Notes: generated by a model not told the origin, from the letters alone. Shown: positions 53,423 to 62,169, counted from the stretch's first letter. The stretch is 64,000 nucleotides of DNA from UBA5436 sp050951845 (GCA_050951845.1 JBMNJV010000006.1:248001-312000), one strand, 5' to 3'. Made by a program: numbers and translations.

Positions 53423-54214
53423 TTATATCTGCATCCAGTCTGAATTCGAGTAACGTCGGGCAACTTGTAAGACATAATCTTTATCTTTTACTGCACCGAT
53501 ATTATCCAGGCTTTGAACTGCAGTCAGTTCAGCAAGCGAAGGATGATTATTTTCTTCACTCAAATGAGCAAGAACAATTTGTTCCGTTCCGGTCTTCACT
53601 AAATTAGATAAAGTTTCACCACATTGTTCGTTCGATAAATGACCGTGACCGTTACTAATTCTGTCTTTCAAAATTCGGGGATACGGTCCGTTCTTAAGCA
53701 ACTGAGAATCATAATTAGATTCTAAAATAATCAAGCGGGAATCTGTAATCTTATTTAAGATCGCCTGATCGACAGAGCCGATATCGGTACATACGGTTAT
53801 ATCACCGCGGGATGTCGCAAAGCGAAAAGCCAATGTTTCGGCCGCATCATGCGGCACTTGAAAAGATGTTACTAGCTGATCTTTGATCAGAAACTTATCT
53901 TCCGGTTGAATAATATTAATTAAATTATAATCAAACTTTCCTATACGATCTGAAATCAGTTCCAAAGTTTTTTTCGTAATATAAAACGGAATTTTGTATT
54001 TTCGTAAGATCACACCTAAGCCTGATACATGGTCACTATGTTCATGAGTAATCAGAATACCGTCAATGTCCAAAGGCGATTCTCCGGCAAGAGCTAAAGC
54101 ACCGGTGAATGTTTTGCCGTTAATGCCGCAATCGACAATTAATCTGGTTTCTCCGTTACGAACCAGGGTGCAATTTCCGGAGCTGCCCGATCTTAATGCT
54201 ACCGAACCTATCAT
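53423..54214 (-). CDS. walJ: WalJ/YycJ-type metallo-beta-lactamase-fold hydrolase
   Basis: The 263-residue protein carries the metal-binding ITHEHSDHVSGL (HxHxDH), a later His in VPHDA, and a C-terminal HLSEENN. This matches YycJ/WalJ, a dinuclear-metal exonuclease often encoded in the wal operon. Position between murA and pth, downstream of walRK, fits. It follows murA by 20 bp. The two usual accessory genes walH and walI are absent. Confidence 0.9.
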   Translation of the reverse strand: MIGSVALRSGSSGNCTLVRNGETRLIVDCGINGKTFTGALALAGESPLDIDGILITHEHSDHVSGLGVILRKYKIPFYITKKTLELISDRIGKFDYNLINIIQPEDKFLIKDQLVTSFQVPHDAAETLAFRFATSRGDITVCTDIGSVDQAILNKITDSRLIILESNYDSQLLKNGPYPRILKDRISNGHGHLSNEQCGETLSNLVKTGTEQIVLAHLSEENNHPSLAELTAVQSLDNIGAVKDKDYVLQVARRYSNSDWMQI

Positions 54215-54234
54215 CTTTCCAAATTACCCGATAT

Positions 54235-55497
54235 TTATTCTTCTCTGATGTCCGCACCGATTGCCAAGAGTTTTTTGACAAAATTTTCATAACCGCGTTC
54301 AATCGCATAGACATTGGTAACTTTCGTTTCACCTTCCGCACCTAAACCGGCGGTAACCATTGCGGCACCTGCCCGCAAATCTCTGGCATAAACTGTTGAA
54401 CCGTGAAGCTCCGAGCCTTGAATTACGGCTAACCTGCCGGATATCACGATATTAGCACCCATCGCCTGCAACTCTTTAATATACTGAAAACGATTTTCCC
54501 ACACGCTTTCGATCATACGGCCGGTACCGCCGGCAACTGTCAACAATGTTGTGGTTTGCGGTTGTAAATCGGTCGGGAACCCAGGATAAGGCATCGTCTT
54601 AAAACTGACAGCTTTCAGTTTTTCGTGCGGCAAGAGCATAACCCGAATCGAATCCGCACCTTCTTCAACCATCGCTCCCATCTCAATTAATTTTGCAGTC
54701 AACGGCTCCATATGTTTGGGAATCAGATTAGTACAAGTTATATCACCATGGGTCATCGCTGCCATAATCATATAAGTTCCGGCTTCAATCTGATCCGGGA
54801 TAATCGTATAAGAACGGTTTGCCGGCAAATATGGTTTACCGGTAATTTTAATCACATCAGTACCTGCTCCGCGAATATCTGCTCCCATCGTATTGAGAAA
54901 GTTAGCTACGTCAACAATATGCGGTTCTTTCGCCGCATTGTTGATTACTGTAACACCTTCCGCTTTAACTGCTGCCAACATTATATTAATCGTTGCACCT
55001 ACACTCACCGTATCTAAAAAGACACCTGCACCTCTAAGTCGTCCCGCTTCGATTGAAACAACTCCGTCTTCTTCGACCAGTTCATCACCGCCTAAAGCCT
55101 GAAAGCCTTTAATGTGCAAATCGATCGGTCTTGCACCGAAATCACATCCGCCCGGCATTAACAAACTGACTTTACGATATTTTCCTAAAAAAGCTCCGAG
55201 CAAATAATAAGAACCGCGAATTTTCGAAACTTTTTTACTGGTTGCCTGATAAGTAGTTACGGTTGTCGGATCAAACCGAATCGAATTTTCACTGAGCCAT
55301 TCGATTCCGGCACCCAGATCTTGACATATTTCCAGCAATATTTTGATGTCCTTAATTTTCGGTAAATTTTCAATTATACTGGGACCGTCAACAACCATAG
55401 CAGCGGCAATTATTCCCAATGCCGCATTCTTCGAACCGCTGATTTGCACTTCACCCTGTAAAGGATTTTTGCCTTGTATAATATAGTTATTAGCCAA
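54235..55497 (-). CDS. murA: UDP-N-acetylglucosamine 1-carboxyvinyltransferase
   Basis: MurA catalyses the first committed step of peptidoglycan synthesis. The 420-residue protein has the ISGSKNAALGIIAA start, the fosfomycin-target Cys in MPGGCDFGARPIDLHI (about 118) and the C-terminal DLRAGAAMVTAGL. It sits between walK and walJ. The Cys is present, so the enzyme should be of the fosfomycin-sensitive type. No murAB-like second copy is in the window. Confidence 0.95.
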   Translation of the reverse strand: MANNYIIQGKNPLQGEVQISGSKNAALGIIAAAMVVDGPSIIENLPKIKDIKILLEICQDLGAGIEWLSENSIRFDPTTVTTYQATSKKVSKIRGSYYLLGAFLGKYRKVSLLMPGGCDFGARPIDLHIKGFQALGGDELVEEDGVVSIEAGRLRGAGVFLDTVSVGATINIMLAAVKAEGVTVINNAAKEPHIVDVANFLNTMGADIRGAGTDVIKITGKPYLPANRSYTIIPDQIEAGTYMIMAAMTHGDITCTNLIPKHMEPLTAKLIEMGAMVEEGADSIRVMLLPHEKLKAVSFKTMPYPGFPTDLQPQTTTLLTVAGGTGRMIESVWENRFQYIKELQAMGANIVISGRLAVIQGSELHGSTVYARDLRAGAAMVTAGLGAEGETKVTNVYAIERGYENFVKKLLAIGADIREE

Positions 55498-55569
55498 TTT
55501 ATTTCCTCATTTTCTTTATCAAAAAAAATCTTTTAATTTAATCATTTAAATAATATATTGTATAGAGTA

Positions 55570-56913
55570 TCAGAAAATCGGTTCCGATACATCTATCGCA
55601 TTAAACAAAGCATCTATTTCTCTTTGTTGCAAACTTTTCCATTTTGCCATAATTCCCAGCTTTTCCGCAAGTATATTCAAATCGGCTTCAGCGGCTTTAG
55701 TTACATTATGACTGCATAAACCGTTTTCCGTTAATTCATATAGTGCTCTTCGCATGGTTTTTTTAACACCGGGTAAGGTCACCGTAAAATCACTGCCTTC
55801 ACCGATTTCACTTTTCAAATCTATCTGTCCTAAATGTAAATCGACCAATTCTTTAACTATTGCCAGACCCAATCCTGTTCCCCCATAAGCTCTCGATCCG
55901 GTTGAATCTACTCGATAAAAGCGCCGGAAAATTCTGTCCTGAGACGCTGACGGTATGCCGATTCCGTTATCTCTCACTCTGAAATAAACATCATCGACTA
56001 ATGTGCCGGCATAAACTTTTATTTCACCGTATTCCTGAGTGTATTTTATCGCGTTGTTCACCAAATTAAGAATGATACGTTCCAATGCGGAGCGGTCAGC
56101 ATAAGCAATCGGTTTATCCGATACGGTAAAAGATGAGAATTTAATATGTTTTTTATCTGCTTCCGGATATAGTCTTTCCAGACAGGAACGGACAATAGGC
56201 AATAACTCAATCTTTTCAATTCTGGTATAAATTGCATTGCCGTCAATGCGCGAAAGTAAAAGCAGATCATCAATCAAAGTCTCCATGCGTAAGGATCCGT
56301 CATATAGTTTGCTGATATCCTTTTTGACCGACTCACGGGATTTCTCATCAATGCCCCAGTCCAAAAGTGATTCGCTGTAAGTTTTAATCGTAGTCAAAGG
56401 AGTTTTTAACTCATGCGAAACATTGGCAACAAATTCTTTGCGCTGTTGTTCTTCCCTTACCTGTTGCGTTATATCCTGAATTACAATAATGTGACCGGCA
56501 TTTTTATCGCGGAACAACTCTCTTTTTTGTACAGATAAGCGATATGATCTGTCATTGTAGATGTAATTAATTTCTACTTGTTGTTTATCCAAAAGAAAAC
56601 CGGAACGAATTTTTTGATCCACATCATATTTGTCCAAAAAATCTGCATAATAATGCGGGATTTCCTCGATCATCTGACCTGATGCCTGATTGTTCAATAA
56701 TAATATTCCGTCACTGCTATATGCGATAACTCCTAAATTCAAAGATGCCAGGACTGTTTGTGATTCATTCTGTTTATGGGCAACATGTTCCAGCATATCA
56801 TGTACTGCACGGTCTTCCGCTTTTTTACGCCTCAAAAAATAAGACCGTGCAAAAAGGGCACAGCCTCCACTCGTAATTATGAACGTTAATAATACAGCAA
56901 TAATAGTTTCCAC
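55570..56913 (-). CDS. walK: Sensor histidine kinase, WalK-like, single membrane helix
   Basis: The 447-residue kinase has one N-terminal helix (about 4-26), a PAS-like domain (about 55-150), the H-box FVANVSHELKTPLTTIKTY (His near 164), and ATPase N, G1 and G2 boxes (NLVNNAIKYTQ, DNGIGIP, GGTGLGLAIVKEL). Unlike Bacillus WalK it lacks a second helix and extracellular loop, so it resembles the streptococcal single-pass form. A ~60-residue C-terminal extension follows the ATPase domain. It is downstream of walR. Pairing with walR is by gene order. Confidence 0.88.
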   Translation of the reverse strand: METIIAVLLTFIITSGGCALFARSYFLRRKKAEDRAVHDMLEHVAHKQNESQTVLASLNLGVIAYSSDGILLLNNQASGQMIEEIPHYYADFLDKYDVDQKIRSGFLLDKQQVEINYIYNDRSYRLSVQKRELFRDKNAGHIIVIQDITQQVREEQQRKEFVANVSHELKTPLTTIKTYSESLLDWGIDEKSRESVKKDISKLYDGSLRMETLIDDLLLLSRIDGNAIYTRIEKIELLPIVRSCLERLYPEADKKHIKFSSFTVSDKPIAYADRSALERIILNLVNNAIKYTQEYGEIKVYAGTLVDDVYFRVRDNGIGIPSASQDRIFRRFYRVDSTGSRAYGGTGLGLAIVKELVDLHLGQIDLKSEIGEGSDFTVTLPGVKKTMRRALYELTENGLCSHNVTKAAEADLNILAEKLGIMAKWKSLQQREIDALFNAIDVSEPIF

Positions 56914-57004
56914 AAAAATAACCGAAATTAAATTACAAAAAATTATTGTTTTTCAACTTCACCCTAGATATTTCGAAATAATAATCTGCAAAAAGCATCT
57001 GTTT

Positions 57005-57873
57005 AAAGATTATTGTTTTTCGGCGTCACGATTGAAATAGTAACCTACTCCTCGTTTGGTCAGGATATACTTATAATTCTCCTGATCCGGTTCCAGTTTT
57101 TCACGAGTCCTTCTTATCGTAACATCAACGGTTCTCACATCACCGAAATATTCATAGCCCCAGACTTTTTCCAATAATGTTTCGCGCGAGAATACCTGAC
57201 CTGCATTGCGTGCTAAGAATAATACCAATTCATATTCTCGCAATGTAAGATTGATCGGTTCATCATTCATCAAAATTTCATAAGCTTTTTGATTGATTTT
57301 CAAGTCACCATATTCAATGATATCGGAAGTATCCTGCGGTCCGGCTTCGGTAATATGACTTCTGCGCAGCAGCGCTTTTACTCTTGCCATAACTTCACGC
57401 ATGCTGAACGGCTTGACAATATAATCATCAGCACCTAATTCCAAACCGAGCACTTTATCTATTTCTTCCGATTTTGCAGTAAGCATGATAATCGGAACTA
57501 AAGTTTCCTGTCTGAGTTTACGGCAAACATCAAAGCCATCCATTTGCGGCAACATACAATCCAGTAAAATCAAGTCAGGATCATCAGACAAAGCAAGTTC
57601 CAAAGCGGTTTTTCCGTCGTATGCCGCGATAGTTTCATATCCTTCACGTTCCAAGTTCTCTCGCAGAATTTCCACAATATTTTGCTCATCGTCAACAACT
57701 AAAATTTTTGCAGACATCTTATGGGCTCACTTCCTTTTTTGTTTTATTCATTATAGCATAACTGAAATTTCACCGTTACAAAATTGTAATAATTATTCAG
57801 TCATTGGAGTGCCGGTTTGTTTGGCAATAATCAAATCTAAGGTGCGCCATGCTAAAACTGCGCAGCGAACTCT
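57005..57873 (-). repeat. Duplicated segment, copy A (walR plus sufU 3' end)
   Basis: This segment is repeated at 61299-62169 in the same orientation. The walR genes differ at about nine of 708 positions by eye; the walR-sufU intergenic part is more diverged. Homology ends abruptly inside sufU at its RVRC codons. Copy A carries only the sufU 3' end. Confidence 0.93.
57010..57717 (-). CDS. walR: Response regulator WalR, copy 1
   Basis: The 235-residue OmpR-type regulator has the receiver domain (VVDDEQN, phosphoacceptor Asp in LILLDCMLPQMDG about 53, Lys in VKPFS) and a winged-helix domain (about 135-230: NLTLREYELVLFLARN, DVTIRRTREKLE, GYYF). It directly precedes walK, as in the wal operon. 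It is identical in protein sequence to the copy at 61305 except the last residue (Gln here). The ribosome binding site region (GGAAGTGAG) is the same in both. Confidence 0.94.
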   Translation of the reverse strand: MSAKILVVDDEQNIVEILRENLEREGYETIAAYDGKTALELALSDDPDLILLDCMLPQMDGFDVCRKLRQETLVPIIMLTAKSEEIDKVLGLELGADDYIVKPFSMREVMARVKALLRRSHITEAGPQDTSDIIEYGDLKINQKAYEILMNDEPINLTLREYELVLFLARNAGQVFSRETLLEKVWGYEYFGDVRTVDVTIRRTREKLEPDQENYKYILTKRGVGYYFNRDAEKQ

Positions 57874-57915
57874 CTGCCTTTGCAAATTCTTATATCCGGA
57901 CAATGTCTGAATCAT
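57793..57915 (-). pseudogene. sufU 3' fragment
   Basis: A 40-residue frame ends with RVRCAVLAWRTLDLIIAKQT and the same last residues as intact SufU at 62088. Upstream of RVRC it reads LSGYKNLQRQ, which also looks like a SufU C-terminal region but differs from the intact copy. The N-terminal two thirds, with two of the three ligand Cys residues, are missing, so it is not functional. It lies between the surface-protein gene and walR copy 1. Confidence 0.8.
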
Positions 57916-58172
57916 CTCAGTCCCATCATTTATGGATTAATTGGAATAACTCAAACGGATTAAGACAAAGTTAAACGGAATGTCTCCTGTTGAGTACAGA
58001 TTACATTCCGTTAATAATTAGTTAAATTGATTTACGTGTTTATAGGTTCACTATGTGTTTATAGGTTCACTATAACGCTAATACACTATTATTAAGTCCA
58101 ACTTTTTGCATTTTCATCAAAAGCAATATTCAGCTCCCCTCTTCATTGCTTATTTTAGCAGTCAGTTTTCTG
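57916..58172. other. Intergenic region with terminator-like hairpin and short direct repeat
   Basis: AACGGAATGT and ACATTCCGTT (about 57974-58012) form a 10-bp hairpin that probably ends the surface-protein transcript. GTGTTTATAGGTTCACTAT occurs twice in tandem (about 58036-58073). No gene is seen. Confidence 0.65.
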
Positions 58173-60518
58173 CTAATCTCTTTGTTTAGATTTCTTCTTG
58201 CGTAATACTAACAGTACCCCACCGGCAATAACGAGCAGCAAGCTTGCCCACAGATAGATTCCGATGTTCTCTCCCGTTTTCGGTGAAGTCTTGCCCGGAT
58301 CCGAAGGCTTGATTGTTTCTGTCGGAGTGGTTGTTCCGGTCTGTTTAGTTGTTTCTGCCGGCTTGGTTGTTCCGGTCTGCTTGGTTGTTCCGGTCGAATC
58401 CGTTGTTCCGGTCGAATCCGTTGTTCCGGTCTGCTTGGTTGTTCCGGTCGGATCCGTTGTTCCGGTCGGATCCGTTGTTCCGGTCGGATCCGTTGTTCCT
58501 GCAGGATCCGTTGTTCCTGTAGGATCCGTTGTTCCTGAAGGATCCATTGTCCCTGTAGGCCAGGTTGTTTCTGTTGGATCGGTTGTTTTTGTAGGCCCGG
58601 TTATTCCTGTAGATTCCGTTGTTTCTGTAGGCCCGGTTATTCCTGTAGGTTCCGTTGTTTTTGTAGGCCCGGTTGTTTCTGTAGGTTCCGTTGTTTCTGT
58701 AGGCCCGGTTGTTTCTGTAGGATCACTCGGTTTAGTTACCGTAGTTTCTTTCCAGACAGCCGTAAACGTATGTCCGCCTGCCGGTACGATATATTTATCG
58801 CCAGGCTGATACGCTGAGCCTTCCCAGTATTGAAATTCATAACCTTCTCTGACCGGTGCTTCTTTGATCGTGATTTCTTCGCCAACGTTTGTCGTGATTG
58901 TTTTAAGAGCAGTTGTTCCATCCGACCACTTGCCGCCGGCAGGATCAAAGGTCACCGTAGCTTCTTCCGGATCTGACCCTATAAATTCAAATATCGCTCT
59001 GACCACGACATCGCTGTCAGGCATCGTGAACTTGTTGTTAGTGATGGTTATATCGCCCGATACTCTCCGCCATTCCTTCAATTGCCAACCGGAATCAGGA
59101 GTGGCGCTCAGGCTGATCTCTGTTCCCGCAGTACCGGATGTCGGTGTTGCTGAAGCTGTGCCGTTGCCTTCTGTTTGTACCGTCACATTGTGGACAGGGG
59201 CACCCTTCGCTTTAATCTCAATATCTCCTGTGATGCTTGCGGCAAAAATCACCAGTGCACCGCTTGTGCTGTCGTAGGAGTAACCGGTACCTTTGGTCAA
59301 CTCGGTTGAGTCAACCTTCACGCTGATATTTTCAGGAAGCTGATAGCCGTCGTTTGCCTTAAGCGTAGCGGTATAGTCAGTTGTCACCGGATCCCAATCA
59401 TGCCTATGGTAGACGGCGGTGTTGTTCGTTGTCATGTCGGTCAGAATATTCGTAACGGCATAGGCGTTTGCCTCATACAGAGAGAGTTCAGAGCCGATGT
59501 CGCAGGCATAGTCGGTCTGCTTATCGCCGTTGCACTGCTCGGAGAAAACAAAGAGGCTACTGTCATCCGGTGACCGATCACTTGGAAAATTGATGGTCAG
59601 CGTACCGGATGGGGATGTAGGTTGTGCGATGCGACCGTAATACTTAATGTTTTCGCTGTTGCCATCCTTGAGCACAGCCGAAATATATTCGTTCGGACCG
59701 GTTGTCGCGTTTTCATAATCGAATGTAAAATTCTTGGAAGTCATAGCCACCCATGTAACTGAAAAATCGCGACTTTCATCCAGCAGCGTCAGCTTCCACT
59801 CGGTCGTATCCGTGTCTGAAACAGCTGTCAGCGCGTCTGCACCCAGTCCACCGCTGGCTTTGCCGCCCTCGGCGGCCGAAGTAAAGAGGACGGAGGGCAG
59901 GTTAAGGTTAAAGGCAGGCCGTGCGTAAGCAGACTTTGTGACGGGAGCATAGCCCAAGCTGCCGTAATGAGTAATGACGCCCGCCCCTGATTCGATAGGC
60001 GACCGCTGCCACCAGTCCCTCACAAAGCCGTCTAAAGTATACGCTTTCCGGCTACCATCATCGGTAAAAGGGAATGTGTTTGTTTCCTGAGCCGACAAGA
60101 AGAAAACTTTGTCACCCTGCAATATGTTGCTACATCCTGGATCGTCTTTCGTCGTTGCAACAAGAGCGGTCTGTTCTCCTGCGCTGAGAGCATTGGTATA
60201 AAAACTTTGACACCAGCCTTGGGCTGTGCTGCCCTGCCACGCATTACCTCCACTCGCCGGATTGAACTGTGTGCTGTCAAGCAATTTGTCAGACAAAAAC
60301 AACTTGGAATTGCCGCCGCCATCGTTTCCATTGCCTAGCACACGCCATTGGACGGACGCACCGCTGAAGTTGCCGAACCACACCGTGTTACCCACATCAA
60401 TTTTGTCCGTACCTGGCACGATAGCAGGCGAACCTTGCGCAAACGTTTCTTGTAGTGGCAACACTGCCCAAACCATGAGCAGCGCCAGAATCAGGACTAA
60501 AGCTTTTTTTGTTTTCAT
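58173..60518 (-). CDS. Wall-anchored surface protein with DUF6273, InlB-type repeats and SPKTG signal
   Basis: The 781-residue protein has a signal peptide (about 1-27), a DUF6273-like domain (about 35-225: VWFGNFSGASVQWRVLGNG, WCQSFYTNAL, VFFLSAQE), an unclassified middle part, a divergent InlB B-repeat (about 440-515: NGTASATPTSGTAGTEISLS), a second InlB-like repeat (about 518-590: GYEFQYWEGSAYQPGDKY) and TTxPTET/TDPTGT repeats (about 595-735). It ends in a sorting signal SPKTGE, a hydrophobic stretch and RKKKSKQRD; SPxTG signals are used by clostridial sortases. The gene body is visibly GC-richer than its surroundings (one 60-nt line at 60001 counts 33 G/C). It lies between two walR copies. 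Likely a host- or surface-contact protein gained by transfer. Confidence 0.85.
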   Translation of the reverse strand: MKTKKALVLILALLMVWAVLPLQETFAQGSPAIVPGTDKIDVGNTVWFGNFSGASVQWRVLGNGNDGGGNSKLFLSDKLLDSTQFNPASGGNAWQGSTAQGWCQSFYTNALSAGEQTALVATTKDDPGCSNILQGDKVFFLSAQETNTFPFTDDGSRKAYTLDGFVRDWWQRSPIESGAGVITHYGSLGYAPVTKSAYARPAFNLNLPSVLFTSAAEGGKASGGLGADALTAVSDTDTTEWKLTLLDESRDFSVTWVAMTSKNFTFDYENATTGPNEYISAVLKDGNSENIKYYGRIAQPTSPSGTLTINFPSDRSPDDSSLFVFSEQCNGDKQTDYACDIGSELSLYEANAYAVTNILTDMTTNNTAVYHRHDWDPVTTDYTATLKANDGYQLPENISVKVDSTELTKGTGYSYDSTSGALVIFAASITGDIEIKAKGAPVHNVTVQTEGNGTASATPTSGTAGTEISLSATPDSGWQLKEWRRVSGDITITNNKFTMPDSDVVVRAIFEFIGSDPEEATVTFDPAGGKWSDGTTALKTITTNVGEEITIKEAPVREGYEFQYWEGSAYQPGDKYIVPAGGHTFTAVWKETTVTKPSDPTETTGPTETTEPTETTGPTKTTEPTGITGPTETTESTGITGPTKTTDPTETTWPTGTMDPSGTTDPTGTTDPAGTTDPTGTTDPTGTTDPTGTTKQTGTTDSTGTTDSTGTTKQTGTTKPAETTKQTGTTTPTETIKPSDPGKTSPKTGENIGIYLWASLLLVIAGGVLLVLRKKKSKQRD

Positions 60519-60728
60519 AGGTTATCTTTCCTCCTATTATTTAAAAGCCCGCTTCGGTCTGTTCGGCAGCTTATTACCGGAACAGCTTCAGCCGGATGTC
60601 ACAGTTTGATACCCGCAGATAATCCTTGATTTGTCCGGGTGATGAAAGCCGATCAATTTTGATTTTACGAAAAACAGACTTTCCCATGTGACTCCTGATA
60701 CTTCTTGTAAGTCTGTCAACTTAAAAAA

Positions 60729-60890
60729 TCAACTATAGTTAACAGAGATCCGTTTTAATATGTTTCTCTTCAAAGTAACCGAATTTCCATTGCAGAAATG
60801 TACCTGTAAAACACTGTCTTCCTGTGCTTTTACCTCTGAAATAAGTTCTCCTTTTATCTTCGCAATCTCTTTAACAGCAAACCTTGCCAT
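60729..60890 (-). CDS. Small ORF of unknown status (53 residues)
   Basis: An ATG-initiated frame directly after an in-frame TAA encodes 53 residues including ARFAVKEIAKIKGELISEV and ending RISVNYS. Composition is protein-like, but there is no ribosome binding site and I recognise no family. It may be a remnant of a larger gene or chance. Confidence 0.25.
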   Translation of the reverse strand: MARFAVKEIAKIKGELISEVKAQEDSVLQVHFCNGNSVTLKRNILKRISVNYS

Positions 60891-60965
60891 TTAATATTAT
60901 TTTATATGAAAAAGTGTTTTTACGGTATAACTATTTGTCACGATTAATATTTTTTTTGCAACAAA

Positions 60966-61103
60966 ATCAGATTTTCTAAAGCATGGCACGCAAAGGGAAC
61001 TGTTGTAACAATCCTCCCGATAAAGAACTTCTTCGGTCTAATAAAGCAAGAAATGTTTGCAGAAAATCCGGATATTGAGAATCAGGAATTAACCTTAATA
61101 TAA
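60966..61103 (+). pseudogene. Decayed IS3-family transposase (OrfB C-terminal part)
   Basis: One plus-strand frame reads SMARKGNCCNNPPDK, close to the IS3 OrfB consensus SMSRKGNCYDNA. After a one-base frame shift the next frame reads KNFFGLIKQEMF, matching ESFFGLLKQEMF that follows in intact OrfB. A stop codon precedes the first part and another ends the second. It is clearly non-functional. No inverted repeats or matching IS ends were identified. Confidence 0.75.
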
Positions 61104-61298
61104 CTCAAGTCATATATTAATTAAAAATAAATGTATAAACTTGCTTTCTTGCTTTAATGAAATTTAATTGTAAAACAATAAATGATAAATAATATACACA
61201 ATAAATTATTTTTTATATAAAAGAAACATTTTCATAGGAGCATTTTCGATAGGAGCATTTTCGATGTCTAAGATATTGGAAGCAAAAAAGTATCTGTT

Positions 61299-62169
61299 AA
61301 AAGATTATTCTTTTTCGGCGTCACGATTGAAATAGTAACCTACTCCTCGTTTGGTCAGGATATACTTATAATTCTCCTGATCCGGTTCCAGTTTTTCACG
61401 AGTCCTTCTTATCGTAACATCAACGGTTCTCACATCACCGAAATATTCATAACCCCAGACTTTTTCCAATAGTGTTTCGCGCGAGAATACCTGACCTGCA
61501 TTGCGTGCTAAGAATAAGACCAATTCATATTCTCGCAATGTAAGATTGATCGGTTCATCATTCATTAAAATCTCATAAGCTTTTTGATTGATTTTCAAGT
61601 CACCATATTCAATGATATCGGAAGTATCCTGCGGTCCGGCTTCGGTAATATGACTTCTGCGCAGCAGTGCTTTTACTCTTGCCATAACTTCACGCATGCT
61701 GAACGGCTTGACAATATAATCATCAGCACCTAATTCCAAACCGAGCACTTTATCTATTTCTTCCGATTTTGCAGTAAGCATGATAATCGGAACTAAAGTT
61801 TCCTGTCTGAGTTTACGGCAAACATCAAAGCCATCCATTTGCGGCAACATACAATCCAGTAAAATCAAGTCAGGATCATCAGACAAAGCAAGTTCCAAAG
61901 CGGTTTTTCCGTCGTATGCCGCGATAGTTTCATATCCTTCACGTTCCAAGTTCTCTCGCAGAATTTCCACAATATTTTGCTCATCGTCAACAACTAAGAT
62001 TTTAGCAGACATCTTATGGGCTCACTTCCTTATTTATTTAATACAGTATAGTATAATTATAATTTAACCGTTGCAAAATTGTAATAATTATTCAGTCATT
62101 GGAGTGCCGGTTTGTTTGGCAATAATCAAATCTAAGGTGCGCCATGCTAAAACTGCACAGCGAACTCTT
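61299..62169 (-). repeat. Duplicated segment, copy B (walR plus sufU 3' end)
   Basis: This is the partner of 57005-57873. Here the segment continues into a complete sufU. Homology upstream stops at the sufU RVRC codons, and beyond the walR 3' end only a few tens of bases remain recognisably similar. Confidence 0.93.
61305..62012 (-). CDS. walR: Response regulator WalR, copy 2
   Basis: This 235-residue protein is identical to copy 1 except the final residue (Glu instead of Gln), and the genes differ by about nine mostly synonymous changes. Receiver and winged-helix domains are complete, so it should be functional. It follows sufU by 75 bp and is not followed by a kinase gene; the next gene is the surface protein. 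It may be driven from the suf side while copy 1 has its own promoter region. Confidence 0.93.
   Translation of the reverse strand: MSAKILVVDDEQNIVEILRENLEREGYETIAAYDGKTALELALSDDPDLILLDCMLPQMDGFDVCRKLRQETLVPIIMLTAKSEEIDKVLGLELGADDYIVKPFSMREVMARVKALLRRSHITEAGPQDTSDIIEYGDLKINQKAYEILMNDEPINLTLREYELVLFLARNAGQVFSRETLLEKVWGYEYFGDVRTVDVTIRRTREKLEPDQENYKYILTKRGVGYYFNRDAEKE

Larger units (their letters stand above)
60519..61298. other. Gap between the surface-protein gene and walR copy 2
   Basis: This ~780-bp gap holds a GC-richer first part (to about 60640, probably the surface-gene promoter region), a 53-codon minus-strand frame, a decayed IS3-type transposase fragment on the plus strand, and AT-rich sequence next to walR copy 2. 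The short phrase AGGAGCATTTTCGAT is repeated (61235-61265). It looks like a junction of several past insertions. Confidence 0.6.

Noticed and set aside
58264..58809. Plus-strand Val/Pro-rich frame of 181 residues
   Set aside because: It is the antisense of the TTxPTET/TDPTGT repeat region; signal peptide and sorting signal support the minus-strand gene.
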